The translations under genes were made by a program, and so were the position numbers. A stretch of DNA of 64,000 nucleotides, from the NCBI RefSeq assembly GCF_000423105.1, contig NZ_KE383978.1:499389-563388 (forward strand), read 5' to 3'. The stretch comes from Halalkalibacillus halophilus DSM 18494 (GTDB lineage Bacteria > Bacillota > Bacilli > Bacillales > Alkalibacillaceae). The notes beneath the pieces are model-generated. The model was not told the DNA's origin and ran no database searches. It saw only the letters and a list, made by a program, of their open reading frames with translations. Of this stretch, positions 25,312-33,941 are shown piece by piece (positions within the stretch are counted from its first letter, which is position 1; the number at the start of each line of letters is the position of its first letter).

Positions 25312-25662
25312 ATGAAAACAATTGAACCAGGGATTGTCCAAGAATATATTGACCGCTATGCTGACAAGTTTGTTTACATTCATTTAGAAACGACAAACGG
25401 TGCGTATGCGAAACATTTTGATAAAAATGCTCATAATGTGGGGGCATATATTAGAAACGCACAAATCAAATATGAACGTGGAAAAATTGTAACCACCGAT
25501 GAAGCATATCGTGTAGGTTTGAAAACTAGTGGGTGGATCTATGCTGAAGGCTTAACCGATTATGAGATTACAGAAGAAGGGCAACTTCTTTTAGCTGGCC
25601 ACGATCCAGAGGGTAGATTAATGGTAGCCTTAGAAATTAGCGAAAAACCTTTTGATATGTAG
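25312..25662 (+). CDS. yojF: YojF family protein (DUF1806)
   Basis: 116 aa, matching the YojF/DUF1806 family (MKTIEPGIVQEYIDRYADKF; VGAYIRNAQIKYERGK). In B. subtilis yojF is adjacent to yojG (bshB2), and the same pair is kept here with 12 bp between. Its biochemical role is unknown; the constant pairing suggests a link to bacillithiol metabolism (inference). GGAGG at 25301-25305 supports ATG 25312 rather than the GTG at 25297. Likely co-transcribed with uvrA. Confidence 0.88.
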   Translation: MKTIEPGIVQEYIDRYADKFVYIHLETTNGAYAKHFDKNAHNVGAYIRNAQIKYERGKIVTTDEAYRVGLKTSGWIYAEGLTDYEITEEGQLLLAGHDPEGRLMVALEISEKPFDM

Positions 25663-25674
25663 GGGGAATAAAAG

Positions 25675-26364
25675 ATGGATTTTAAAGATCATAAGCATGT
25701 AGTTATCATATACCCACACCCAGATGATGAAAGTTTTGGGGCTTCTGGGACGACCGTTCGTTTTCGGGAAGCTGGAGTTCCTGTGACTTATTTATGCGGG
25801 ACGTTAGGAGAAATGGGAAGAAATATGGGTAGCCCGTTTTTTGCTACTCGTGAATCCTTACCAGAGATCAGAAAGCAGGAATTATTAGATGCTTGTGCTG
25901 TTTTGGATATGAACGTGGAAATGTTAGGTTATCGTGATAAAACAATAGAGTTTGAATCACGTAAATTAGTAGCAGAAAGATTGAAAGATTATATAGAAGA
26001 TCTTGGTGCAACGCTAGTTATAACATTTTATCCTCCATTTGCGGTCCACCCAGACCATAACGCAATGGGAGCTGCCGCATTTGAAGCTGTTAAAATGATA
26101 GATTCAGATATTCGACCAGAATTATGGGCGACAGCTATTACGAATGATCGCCAAGAGACACTCGGAGAACCAGATGTGATTATTGATACGGAAGAAGTTT
26201 TTGAAAAGAAATTAGAAGCGATTAAAGCTCACCGATCTCAAGCAGAAGGAATGCTCAGTAAAATGCGTGAGAGCTCTGATTTCGTTGGAGAATATGATAG
26301 TGCCTTGCAACGCCTTCAATATGAAAGCTTCTATCGAATTGATGTAGACCGAGTACATTACTAA
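25675..26364 (+). CDS. bshB2: Bacillithiol biosynthesis deacetylase BshB2
   Basis: 229 aa of the LmbE/PIG-L metal-dependent deacetylase family. The HPDDE motif (His15-Asp17-Asp18) near the N-terminus and HPDHNAMG near residue 125 hold the Zn site. BshB enzymes remove the acetyl group from N-acetylglucosaminyl-L-malate, the second step of bacillithiol synthesis. The YojG/BshB2 subtype is indicated by IYPHPDDESFGASG and by the neighbouring yojF. The gene ends in a strong terminator. Confidence 0.93.
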   Translation: MDFKDHKHVVIIYPHPDDESFGASGTTVRFREAGVPVTYLCGTLGEMGRNMGSPFFATRESLPEIRKQELLDACAVLDMNVEMLGYRDKTIEFESRKLVAERLKDYIEDLGATLVITFYPPFAVHPDHNAMGAAAFEAVKMIDSDIRPELWATAITNDRQETLGEPDVIIDTEEVFEKKLEAIKAHRSQAEGMLSKMRESSDFVGEYDSALQRLQYESFYRIDVDRVHY

Positions 26365-26380
26365 TAAATATTTTATAGGA

Positions 26381-26411
26381 TCCCTCCGCCTTGAGTCGGA
26401 GGGATTATTTT
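26381..26411 (+). terminator. Intrinsic terminator of bshB2
   Basis: TCCCTCCG / CGGAGGGA perfect 8-bp stem with loop CCTTGAGT, followed by TTATTTTTATT. Confidence 0.88.
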
Positions 26412-26505
26412 TATTTATCCGACGGGTGATGGAATACAGAGGTTTGAAAATAGAATATAATAGGAATTAGTGTTAGAGAGTTTAATTAACTGGAGGGATC
26501 AAGCG

Positions 26506-27597
26506 ATGAGTGAAGAAAGAATGAAAATATTAAGCTTGCTAGAAGAAGGTCATATTACTGCTGAGGAAGCAGATAAATTACTACACGCTTTAGATCAACA
26601 ACATACGAAAAGTGATTCATCAACAGAATCAACGAATAAGAACTATGAAACAGAACAAGATTCACAAGATAGTTCGACAAGTTTTACAAAGGAGCTAAAG
26701 AATTTCACAGAAGGTGTCTTTCATTTTATTGATGATACTTTTCAACGTGTAAAGGAAGGTCCATTTGAATTTAATTTTTCACATATGCACGTGAAACGAA
26801 CTTTTACCTATGACGGTAGGAATGTGGAAAATTTGAATATAGACGTCGCGAACAGTATGATTACATTTCTTCCGACAACAGAACAAGAGATTAAGGTTCA
26901 ATGCAAAGGGAAAGTCTATAAAGAATCGGATCAGCAACGAGCAGAAGAGGTTTTTGATGAATCTGTACGCGTCAGTGTGAATGAAAACACGCTTCAAATC
27001 GAGCAGGACAGAAAGCAGGTTTCCGTACAATTAACGATTTATTTACCAAAGAAAGTATATGAGAATGCATATATTAAAACAATTAACGGATCCATTCAGA
27101 CGAACGATCTACACATGAACCAGGCACGCGTTGCGACTGTAAATGGAAGTGTTACAATTTCTGGTTATGAAGGTGACGCACTTTATGTGGATACGAAACA
27201 CGGGTCGGTTCGTTTGGAGGATGCTGTAATCGGGAAAAGTAAGGTAGATACTTCTACAGGGTCTATTTTCTTTGATGGAAGTGTAGAGCAGTTGAACATG
27301 AATGTGACAACAGGAAGTATTCGCACATATATTAGAAATGCGGATGCAAGACATGCCGACTTACATGCAACAACTGGGTCGATCCAACTGTATGTTCCTA
27401 ACCAAACACCGATCAATGGAACAGCGAATACGACCGTAAGTAATGTGAAGGTCGACCTACCCTTTGCAACGGTCACTCAACTGGATGATCAGTTTATGAA
27501 AAAGTTGGTTCAATTCCACTACAAAGAAGAGGGGAAAGAAACTTTTGATGTTGATTTATCAACAAAAACAGGAAGTATTCGAATTTATACTATTTAA
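26506..27597 (+). CDS. yvlB: YvlB-like DUF4097 beta-strand repeat protein
   Basis: 363 aa. An N-terminal SHOCT-like helical pair (residues 1-35, LLEEGHITAEEADKLLHAL) is followed by a polar linker, then a DUF4097 beta-solenoid (about 110-360) with recurring TxTGSI strands (STGSIFF, TTGSIRTY, TTGSIQLY, KTGSIRIY). There is no signal peptide or TM. The B. subtilis yvl operon is induced by envelope stress through sigma-W. TGGAGGGA at 26491-26498 places the start at ATG 26506, not the ATG-like start further upstream. It forms an operon with yvlD (20 bp gap). Confidence 0.88.
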   Translation: MSEERMKILSLLEEGHITAEEADKLLHALDQQHTKSDSSTESTNKNYETEQDSQDSSTSFTKELKNFTEGVFHFIDDTFQRVKEGPFEFNFSHMHVKRTFTYDGRNVENLNIDVANSMITFLPTTEQEIKVQCKGKVYKESDQQRAEEVFDESVRVSVNENTLQIEQDRKQVSVQLTIYLPKKVYENAYIKTINGSIQTNDLHMNQARVATVNGSVTISGYEGDALYVDTKHGSVRLEDAVIGKSKVDTSTGSIFFDGSVEQLNMNVTTGSIRTYIRNADARHADLHATTGSIQLYVPNQTPINGTANTTVSNVKVDLPFATVTQLDDQFMKKLVQFHYKEEGKETFDVDLSTKTGSIRIYTI

Positions 27598-27617
27598 TAA
27601 AGTAAAGGAGAAAGATT

Positions 27618-27974
27618 ATGCTTAAGAATTGGATTGTATCGATAGTAGTTAATGCGATCGCTCTTTATGCGGTAGCGGTATTATTAAATGCCATTGAAAT
27701 TGATGGCTTTGCGATGGCATTATTAGCAGGTTTAATTTTATCAATATTAAATGTCATTGTTCGACCGATATTAGTAGTACTCACCTTGCCGATTACGATG
27801 ATTACGCTCGGGTTATTTTTATTCGTAGTCAATGCGATTACGTTATTACTAACAGCTTGGATGATGGGAAGCTCCTTCGTAATTGACGGCTTCGGCTGGG
27901 CAATTTTAGCTGCGATTATTATAACTATACTAAATACGTTACTAGAAAGTTTATTTAAAAATGTAGTAAGCTAA
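27618..27974 (+). CDS. yvlD: YvlD-type phage-holin-superfamily-IV membrane protein
   Basis: 118 aa with four predicted transmembrane helices and few charges (ILNVIVRPILVVLTLPITM is the typical core). It matches the four-TM YvlD family. The family name reflects sequence similarity to holins; a lytic role is not shown. In B. subtilis yvlD closes the yvlABCD operon just before hprK, as here, although yvlA and yvlC are missing. Ends with a terminator. Confidence 0.9.
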   Translation: MLKNWIVSIVVNAIALYAVAVLLNAIEIDGFAMALLAGLILSILNVIVRPILVVLTLPITMITLGLFLFVVNAITLLLTAWMMGSSFVIDGFGWAILAAIIITILNTLLESLFKNVVS

Positions 27975-27989
27975 TAGATTAGATTAGGA

Positions 27990-28020
27990 AACGATTTCTG
28001 CTGTGCAGAGATCGTTTTTT
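27990..28020 (+). terminator. Intrinsic terminator of the yvlBD operon
   Basis: AACGATTTCTGC / GCAGAGATCGTT (one G-U) with loop TGT, then TTTT. Confidence 0.88.
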
Positions 28021-28063
28021 CATTTGATGGAAGGTGGTTTCAGGAGAAGCTGGAGGGCGCGGT

Positions 28064-28195
28064 TGCCGGCGAACGGAAGTAGGAATCGGGTGGGGGGCAG
28101 TTGGATGCCGGCATAAGAACTCCCTAATCAGGTGTGAAAAGTTACATGCCGGCATCCAACCCAATTTGCCGGCAAAGATAGTCGGATGCCGGCAA
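28064..28195. repeat. Periodic array C: TGCCGGCA palindromes at 20-bp multiples
   Basis: TGCCGGC at 28064, then perfect TGCCGGCA at 28106, 28147, 28167 and 28187. Intervals are 42, 41, 20 and 20 bp, i.e. one or two periods of 20-21 bp, with degraded units between the first three. GTTGGATGCCGGCAT (28100-28114) and ATGCCGGCATCCAAC (28146-28160) form a perfect 15-bp inverted repeat with a 31-bp loop. The stretch is much more GC-rich than its neighbours. No gene is evident in 27975-28345. Confidence 0.65.
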
Positions 28196-28345
28196 ACGAG
28201 CCTCATTTTCAAATCCACCAACTTATAAAATGTTAATAAAGTTGTAAAATAGAATTGATTTTCCTAGTTCGTATCAGATGTTGGTTATGGTAAAGTTATG
28301 GTATAGTTGTTGCTGTATATAATGTTTTACATAGGAGGGGAGCGG

Positions 28346-29281
28346 ATGGTTAAAGTCCGTACGCAAGATTTAATAAAGCGTTTTGATTTGGAATTAGTTG
28401 CCGGCGTCGATGGAGTTCATCATGAAATTGTGACGAGTGATATCTCACGACCAGGTATGGAGATGGCTGGTTATTTTACGCATTATCCAAAAGAGCGACT
28501 ACAATTGATGGGTCGCACGGAACTTTCATTTCTGTATGATTTAACAGAAGAAGAAGTGAAGGACCGGATGACGAATTTATGTACAGATGTAACACCTGGT
28601 ATTGTGATTACTAGAGGGATGGAAGTACCTCCTTCTTTAATCGAAGCTGCTAATGAAGCAGGCGTACCTGTTATGCGCTCCCCGTACAAGACAACCCGCG
28701 TCATCAGTAGATTAACTACTTTCTTAGAATCAAAATTCGCACCGACCACAGCCGTTCATGGTGTGTTAGTGGACGTGTATGGGATTGGTGTACTGATTAC
28801 AGGCGCAAGTGGTATCGGTAAAAGTGAAACGGCGCTTGAACTTGTAAAGCGTGGTCACCGACTTGTAGCGGATGATAATGTGGAAATTAAACAAGAAGAT
28901 TATGATACGTTAATTGGGAATCCTCCAAATTTAATTGAGTATTTACTTGAAATTCGTGGGCTAGGAATCATCAATGTCATGACGTTATTTGGAGCGGGAG
29001 CAGTAAGAAACTTTAAGCGGATTTCCTTAGTTGCTCATTTAGAAACTTGGGAGGCGGATAAACAATACGATCGTTTAGGTTTAGATGAGGACACGATGAA
29101 AATAATGGATGTGAACTTACCGAAAGCTATCATTCCCGTACGTCCAGGGCGTAACTTATCCGTTATCATTGAGGTTGCCGCAATGAATTTCCGATTGAAA
29201 AAAATGGGGATTAATACAGCGGAGGAATTTTCAGAGCGATTAAATAAGGTAATGGATGTCAATCAAGATGATGTCGATTAG
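28346..29281 (+). CDS. hprK: HPr kinase/phosphorylase
   Basis: 311 aa (B. subtilis 310). An N-terminal domain (1-130) is followed by a catalytic domain with Walker A GASGIGKS at 153-160 and the HprK signature near 201-210 (LEIRGLGIIN). It phosphorylates Ser46 of HPr and Crh in response to fructose-1,6-bisphosphate, creating the CcpA co-repressor, and reverses this with phosphate. AGGAGGGG at 28333-28340 supports ATG 28346. A TATAAT at 28318-28323 may be its -10. The Crh substrate is encoded at 40929. First gene of hprK-lgt-yvoD-ppaX-yvoF. Confidence 0.97.
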   Translation: MVKVRTQDLIKRFDLELVAGVDGVHHEIVTSDISRPGMEMAGYFTHYPKERLQLMGRTELSFLYDLTEEEVKDRMTNLCTDVTPGIVITRGMEVPPSLIEAANEAGVPVMRSPYKTTRVISRLTTFLESKFAPTTAVHGVLVDVYGIGVLITGASGIGKSETALELVKRGHRLVADDNVEIKQEDYDTLIGNPPNLIEYLLEIRGLGIINVMTLFGAGAVRNFKRISLVAHLETWEADKQYDRLGLDEDTMKIMDVNLPKAIIPVRPGRNLSVIIEVAAMNFRLKKMGINTAEEFSERLNKVMDVNQDDVD

Positions 29282-29292
29282 GAGGAAAGTGT

Positions 29293-30168
29293 ATGTATTG
29301 TGAGTATGAAGCGTATGATCGGGTGTTCCTTCAATTAGGTCCACTACCGGTTTATTGGTATGGATTTTTAATTATGCTTGGCGCATTGATTGCCTTAGTA
29401 GTTGCTACGCGTGAGGGAAAACGACTAGGATTACATAAGGATTTTTATATAGATTTACTAGTATTTGCAATTCCAGCAGCCATTGTAGGTGCGAGGCTCT
29501 ATTATGTTCTATTTGAATTGGACAGGTATGATTCGTTAATTGACATCATCGACATTCGAGAAGGTGGACTGGCCATACATGGGGCGTTAATAGCTTCTGT
29601 AACTGTTGCTTATTTTTATGGAAAGATCAAAGGTGTATCCTTCTGGAAAATTGCTGATATAGCTGCTCCGAGTTTACTTATTGGTCAAATGCTTGGGCGC
29701 TGGGGTAACTTCATGAACCAAGAAGCATATGGAGGACCGATTTCAGAATCAGCTTATAACAATTTTCTTCAATTTGTACCGAATTGGATTATGCAAAATA
29801 TGTGTGTGGATGGTGTGCTTCACCACCCGACCTTCTTATATGAATCACTATGGAATTTAATAGGAATCGCCGTTTTATTGTACTTACGTTATAAAGTGAA
29901 TCCAAGGCGAGGAGTTCTATTTTTAAGTTATGTCATTTGGTATTCCTTTGGACGATTCTTTATCGAAGGGTTACGAACGGATAGCCTTTATATTGTAGGT
30001 GATTTACGAGTAGCTCAATTGATTTCGGTATTGCTAATTGCTGGTGCGATCTTCTTAATATGGTATCGTAAAAAGCAAGGATTAGCAGAAGAATTATATG
30101 ATGGAACATCGCTTAAGAAGCCAAATAATAAGAAAAAGTCATCTAATAAAAATAAGAAAAAGAAATAA
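29293..30168 (+). CDS. lgt: Prolipoprotein diacylglyceryl transferase
   Basis: 291 aa polytopic membrane enzyme. It transfers diacylglycerol from phosphatidylglycerol to the lipobox Cys of prolipoproteins such as CccB and the sugar-binding protein in this window. Conserved blocks: GPLPVYWYGFLI, GGLAIHGALIA with the essential His, and the Lgt signature GRWGNFMNQEAYG. The C-terminus is a long Lys/Asn-rich cytoplasmic tail. GGAGGAA lies just after the hprK stop (12 bp gap). Confidence 0.96.
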   Translation: MYCEYEAYDRVFLQLGPLPVYWYGFLIMLGALIALVVATREGKRLGLHKDFYIDLLVFAIPAAIVGARLYYVLFELDRYDSLIDIIDIREGGLAIHGALIASVTVAYFYGKIKGVSFWKIADIAAPSLLIGQMLGRWGNFMNQEAYGGPISESAYNNFLQFVPNWIMQNMCVDGVLHHPTFLYESLWNLIGIAVLLYLRYKVNPRRGVLFLSYVIWYSFGRFFIEGLRTDSLYIVGDLRVAQLISVLLIAGAIFLIWYRKKQGLAEELYDGTSLKKPNNKKKSSNKNKKKK

Positions 30169-30181
30169 AGGAGTTTGACCA

Positions 30182-31126
30182 TTGGGAGCAACGTTTAAAA
30201 AAGGACTTCAAAGCGGTCTTTCAGTTACTTGGGCGTTAGGAAAAATTATTTTTCCAATTACCGTCCTTGTGATGTTGCTCCGGTACACACCACTTTTTCC
30301 AATTGTAATTGGTTGGTTAGAGCCGGTAATGCGCTTGTTTGGACTACCTGGGGAAGCAGCTGTTCCAATTGTTTTAGGTAACTTACTTAATTTATACGCA
30401 GGTATTGGGGCAATAGTCAGCTTTGATTTTACAGTAAAAGAAGTGTTTATTCTCGCAATAATGCTTTCTTTTTCACACAATATTATAATAGAATCAGCGG
30501 TCGCTTCGAAAGTTGGCGTAAACTTCTGGATTATTGCAGGAGTACGTATGTCACTTGCAGCTATATCGGCGATTGTGATTAATTTAGTATGGCAAGGCGG
30601 AAGTGAACAAGCTCAATATGGGCTGATTTCTAATGAAACTGATCCATCTGGATGGGCAGAAATTGTACTGACTGCTTTTCAAACGGCATTTATGAGTATT
30701 GTTCAGCTAGCTGCAATTGTCATTCCTTTGATGATTGTCATGCAGTGGATGCGAGATCAAAAATGGTTAGACTGGTTGTCGGATAAATTAGCGCCAATGA
30801 CAAAGATTATTGGTGTAGAGAAGAATGCATCGATGACACTTGTAGCTGGGTTAACGATCGGGTTAGCATATGGGGCAGGTCTAATGATTCAAGCTATGCA
30901 AGAAGATGGTGTGTCGAAAAAAGACATGTATCTCGTTTTAATCTTTCTAGTTACTTGTCACGCAGTAGTGGAAGACACTTTAATATTCATTCCGCTTGGC
31001 ATTCCGGTATGGCCACTTCTCGCCATTCGCTTGGTAACAGCAATACTCTTAACGATGCTTGTAGCTTATGTTTGGAAACAAGTGGAGAAAAATAAACAAG
31101 TAGAACAAAAGGATGTGCATTCATGA
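30182..31126 (+). CDS. yvoD: YvoD-like nucleoside-recognition (Gate) domain membrane protein
   Basis: 314 aa with about eight hydrophobic segments and two Gate-type repeats (EAAVPIVLGNLLNLYAGIGA and the later IGLAYGAGLMIQAM). Substrate unknown; Gate-domain proteins include transporters and SpmA/SpmB-like spore proteins. The start is TTG 30182, 8 nt behind AAAGGAG. It overlaps ppaX by 4 bp (ATGA). The order hprK-lgt-yvoD-ppaX is the same as in B. subtilis. Confidence 0.88.
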   Translation: MGATFKKGLQSGLSVTWALGKIIFPITVLVMLLRYTPLFPIVIGWLEPVMRLFGLPGEAAVPIVLGNLLNLYAGIGAIVSFDFTVKEVFILAIMLSFSHNIIIESAVASKVGVNFWIIAGVRMSLAAISAIVINLVWQGGSEQAQYGLISNETDPSGWAEIVLTAFQTAFMSIVQLAAIVIPLMIVMQWMRDQKWLDWLSDKLAPMTKIIGVEKNASMTLVAGLTIGLAYGAGLMIQAMQEDGVSKKDMYLVLIFLVTCHAVVEDTLIFIPLGIPVWPLLAIRLVTAILLTMLVAYVWKQVEKNKQVEQKDVHS

Positions 31127-31761
31127 CTATAAAAGCAATTTTATTTGATTTGGACGGAACATTGATCGATTCCAATCAATTAATCATCGAGTCTTTCCGA
31201 CACACATTAGAGCAATTTACAGAAAAAAACTATACAGACGAAGAACTTCAAACGTTTATCGGTCCACCGCTACAAGACAGCCTTGAAAAAATTCGCCCGG
31301 ATCAAGTGGATGAAATGATGCAAACGTACAGAAAGCACAACTTAGAAAATCATGATCATTTTGTCAAAGCTTTTGACGGGGTATTTGAAACGATTCAAGA
31401 TCTGCATCAAAAAGGAATCCCGATGGCCATTGTCACGACGAAACGGAGAAATACAGCAATAAGAGGCTTGGAGTTAACGAATTTGAATCAGTTCTTCGAT
31501 GTGGTGATTGGTCTAGATGATGTGACCCATGCCAAACCAGATCCTGAACCAATCGAGAAAGGCTTAGAAGCTCTTGGAGTGTCCAAAGAAGGGACAATTA
31601 TGATCGGGGATAATTCACATGATATAGATGCTGGTAAAAATGCAGGAACATTAACAGCAGGTGTAGAATGGTCTGCAAAAGGTGCCGACTTTATGAAATC
31701 ATTGCAACCAGATTATCTACTAAAACATATTACTGATTTGATTGATTTAGTAGAGGAGTGA
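31123..31761 (+). CDS. ppaX: Pyrophosphatase PpaX (HAD family)
   Basis: 212 aa. HAD motif I DLDGTLIDS at 9-17, motif II VTTKR near 105, motif III Lys near 137, motif IV GDNSHDIDAGKNAG near 162-175. PpaX hydrolyses the pyrophosphate made when HprK dephosphorylates P-Ser-HPr, which pulls that reaction forward; its linkage to hprK supports this assignment over other phosphatases. It overlaps yvoD by 4 bp and is 4 bp before yvoF. Confidence 0.92.
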   Translation: MTIKAILFDLDGTLIDSNQLIIESFRHTLEQFTEKNYTDEELQTFIGPPLQDSLEKIRPDQVDEMMQTYRKHNLENHDHFVKAFDGVFETIQDLHQKGIPMAIVTTKRRNTAIRGLELTNLNQFFDVVIGLDDVTHAKPDPEPIEKGLEALGVSKEGTIMIGDNSHDIDAGKNAGTLTAGVEWSAKGADFMKSLQPDYLLKHITDLIDLVEE

Positions 31762-31765
31762 TCGT

Positions 31766-32269
31766 ATGCGCCAAACGAAGCGCTATTACGTAAAGGATTC
31801 CAACTCACTGTGGCAAATTTATAAAACAGTTCCGTTTTTAAAGGTGATGAAAAACTTTATCTTTATTCAAATCGGGAGATATATGCCCTTTTTAGGTATA
31901 AAGAATAGAATTTATATGACATTTTTACGGATGGATGTTGGAAAAGAAGCGGCATTCGCCTTAATGGTCATGCCGGATGTGATGTTTCCAGAAAAAATCA
32001 CTGTTGGTAATAATGCGATCATTGGGTACAACACAACAATTCTTGCACATGAATACTTAAAAGATGAGTACCGAATTGGTGAAGTCATAATTGAAGACGA
32101 TGTGATGATTGGTGCAAATACGACAATTTTACCTGGTGTAACAATTGGCAAAGGAGCGATTGTTTCAGCAGCAACACTTGTACATGCGGATGTTCCAGCA
32201 GGTGCTTTTGTTGGCGGAAACCCGATGCAAGTCATCTATACGAGAGAAGAAATGAATACACGAACATAA
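31766..32269 (+). CDS. yvoF: YvoF-like hexapeptide-repeat acyltransferase
   Basis: 167 aa with left-handed beta-helix repeats (about residues 70-150: ITVGNNAIIGYNTTIL, VMIGANTTILPGVTIG) and the C-terminal GAFVGGNPMQV typical of the maltose/galactoside O-acetyltransferase group. Acceptor unknown. The N-terminal 50 residues are basic and helical. Last gene of the hprK operon, followed by a strong terminator. Confidence 0.88.
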   Translation: MRQTKRYYVKDSNSLWQIYKTVPFLKVMKNFIFIQIGRYMPFLGIKNRIYMTFLRMDVGKEAAFALMVMPDVMFPEKITVGNNAIIGYNTTILAHEYLKDEYRIGEVIIEDDVMIGANTTILPGVTIGKGAIVSAATLVHADVPAGAFVGGNPMQVIYTREEMNTRT

Positions 32270-32290
32270 ATCAGATGAATGACAGCTAAG

Positions 32291-32322
32291 AAACCTACAA
32301 GATAAGCACTTGTAGGTTTTTC
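32291..32322 (+). terminator. Intrinsic terminator of the hprK operon
   Basis: AAACCTACAAG / CTTGTAGGTTT perfect 11-bp stem with loop ATAAGCA, followed by TTC. Confidence 0.9.
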
Positions 32323-32411
32323 ATATTATTAGTCACATGTTTAAAGTTAGAAACGGGTATAGAACATGTAAGAAGAGTACAAATTTAATGGATACGTATG
32401 GGGGAATGATG

Positions 32412-33911
32412 ATGGCTGGAAAAACATATATGATGTCTTTAGATCAAGGAACAACGAGTTCTCGCGCTATTCTTTTTAATAAAGAGGGGGAAATTGTCGC
32501 AACGGCACAGCAAGAATTTGAGCAATACTTCCAGAAGCCTGGTTGGGTAGAGCATGATGCGAATGAAATATGGACTTCTATGCAATCTTGCATGACAAAT
32601 GTTCTTAGAAGAGCTGATGTAGAGGCTTCTCAAATCGCTGGGATCGGGATCACAAATCAACGCGAGACAACGGTGGTCTGGAATAAACACACCGGCAGGC
32701 CTGTTTATAAAGCTGTCGTTTGGCAATCACGGCAAACAGAAGATATTTGTAATAATTTAAAGCAAGCGGAATATGAGCCTGTTTTCAGAGAAAAAACTGG
32801 CCTATTACTTGATCCATACTTCTCTGGCACAAAAGTGAAGTGGATTTTAGATACAGTAGAAGGTGCGAGGAAGCAAGCTGAAGATGGCGAATTACTCTTT
32901 GGCACTATTGATACATGGCTTATTTATAAACTGACAGGTGGAAAGGTCCATGTTACCGATTACTCAAATGCTTCAAGAACACTAATGTACAATATTCACG
33001 AATTAAAATGGGATGAAGAGCTTCTTGAAATCCTTGATGTTCCAAAACAAATGTTACCGGAAGTTAAGGATTCTTCGGCTGTTTATGGCCATACTGTAGA
33101 TTATCATTTTCAAGGGGAAAAGGTACCGATTGCAGGTGCATGCGGTGATCAACAGGCTGCGCTATTCGGACAAGCTTGTTTTGATAAAGGCATGGCGAAA
33201 AACACATATGGTACAGGGTGCTTTATGTTGATGAATACTGGAGATGAAGCGGTTAGCTCTAAACATGGATTACTTACTACACTTGCTTGGGGGGTTGATG
33301 GTAAAGTGGACTACGCCCTCGAAGGAAGTATATTCGTAGCTGGATCGGCAATACAATGGCTACGAGATGGTCTAAAATTGATTAATCAATCACCAGATAG
33401 CGAATGGTATGCGAACCAAGTGTCCTCAACAGATGGTGTCTATGTTGTTCCAGCATTTGTTGGACTAGGAACTCCATACTGGGATAGTAAGGCAAGGGGA
33501 GCGATCTTCGGTTTAACAAGAGGATCTGGAAGAGAGCATATAGTTCGGGCTACGTTGGAGTCTCTTGCTTACCAAACAAAAGATGTAGTTCATGCGATGG
33601 TCGAAGATGCTGAATTAGAAATGAAGAAATTGCGAGTAGATGGGGGAGCTGTAAAAAACGACTTCCTCATGCAGTTTCAAAGTGACATGCTTGATGTCGA
33701 AGTGGAAAGACCGACAGTTAATGAAACGACCGCACTCGGTGCAGCTTATCTAGCTGGACTTGCTGTAGGCTATTGGGATAGTAAAGAAGAAATAGCCAAA
33801 CAATGGAAAGTTGAAACTTCGTTTGACCCTAACATGGAAGGGAACGAACGCGAGAAATTATATAAAGGTTGGAAACAAGCGGTAAAAGCGACACAAGTTT
33901 TCACCTCATAA
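32412..33911 (+). CDS. glpK: Glycerol kinase
   Basis: 499 aa FGGY kinase. The N-terminus MSLDQGTTSSRAILF holds the phosphate-1 loop; GITNQRETTVVW, GTIDTWLIYKLTGG and GACGDQQAALFGQ are family blocks. It converts glycerol and ATP to glycerol-3-phosphate. Three successive ATGs occur (32406, 32409, 32412); GGGG at 32400-32404 best fits 32412. Longer upstream extension lacks a ribosome-binding site. glpF is not adjacent, and no GlpP-type antiterminator leader is seen in front. It pairs with glpD 30 bp downstream. Confidence 0.96.
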   Translation: MAGKTYMMSLDQGTTSSRAILFNKEGEIVATAQQEFEQYFQKPGWVEHDANEIWTSMQSCMTNVLRRADVEASQIAGIGITNQRETTVVWNKHTGRPVYKAVVWQSRQTEDICNNLKQAEYEPVFREKTGLLLDPYFSGTKVKWILDTVEGARKQAEDGELLFGTIDTWLIYKLTGGKVHVTDYSNASRTLMYNIHELKWDEELLEILDVPKQMLPEVKDSSAVYGHTVDYHFQGEKVPIAGACGDQQAALFGQACFDKGMAKNTYGTGCFMLMNTGDEAVSSKHGLLTTLAWGVDGKVDYALEGSIFVAGSAIQWLRDGLKLINQSPDSEWYANQVSSTDGVYVVPAFVGLGTPYWDSKARGAIFGLTRGSGREHIVRATLESLAYQTKDVVHAMVEDAELEMKKLRVDGGAVKNDFLMQFQSDMLDVEVERPTVNETTALGAAYLAGLAVGYWDSKEEIAKQWKVETSFDPNMEGNEREKLYKGWKQAVKATQVFTS

Positions 33912-33941
33912 GTAGTGACGGAAAGGAAGAAGGGGTTAATG

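Noticed and set aside
28034..28228. Plus- and minus-strand frames across the TGCCGGCA array
   Set aside because: The frames exist only because the local GC-rich repeat lacks stops; neither has a ribosome-binding site and the peptides are repeat-derived.
32339..32360. GTTTAA ... GGGTAT resembling a sigma-B promoter before glpK
   Set aside because: The spacer is only 10 nt; sigma-B promoters need about 12-15.
32322..32411. GlpP-type antiterminator leader before glpK
   Set aside because: No terminator hairpin or antiterminator inverted repeat was found in this 90-bp spacer.
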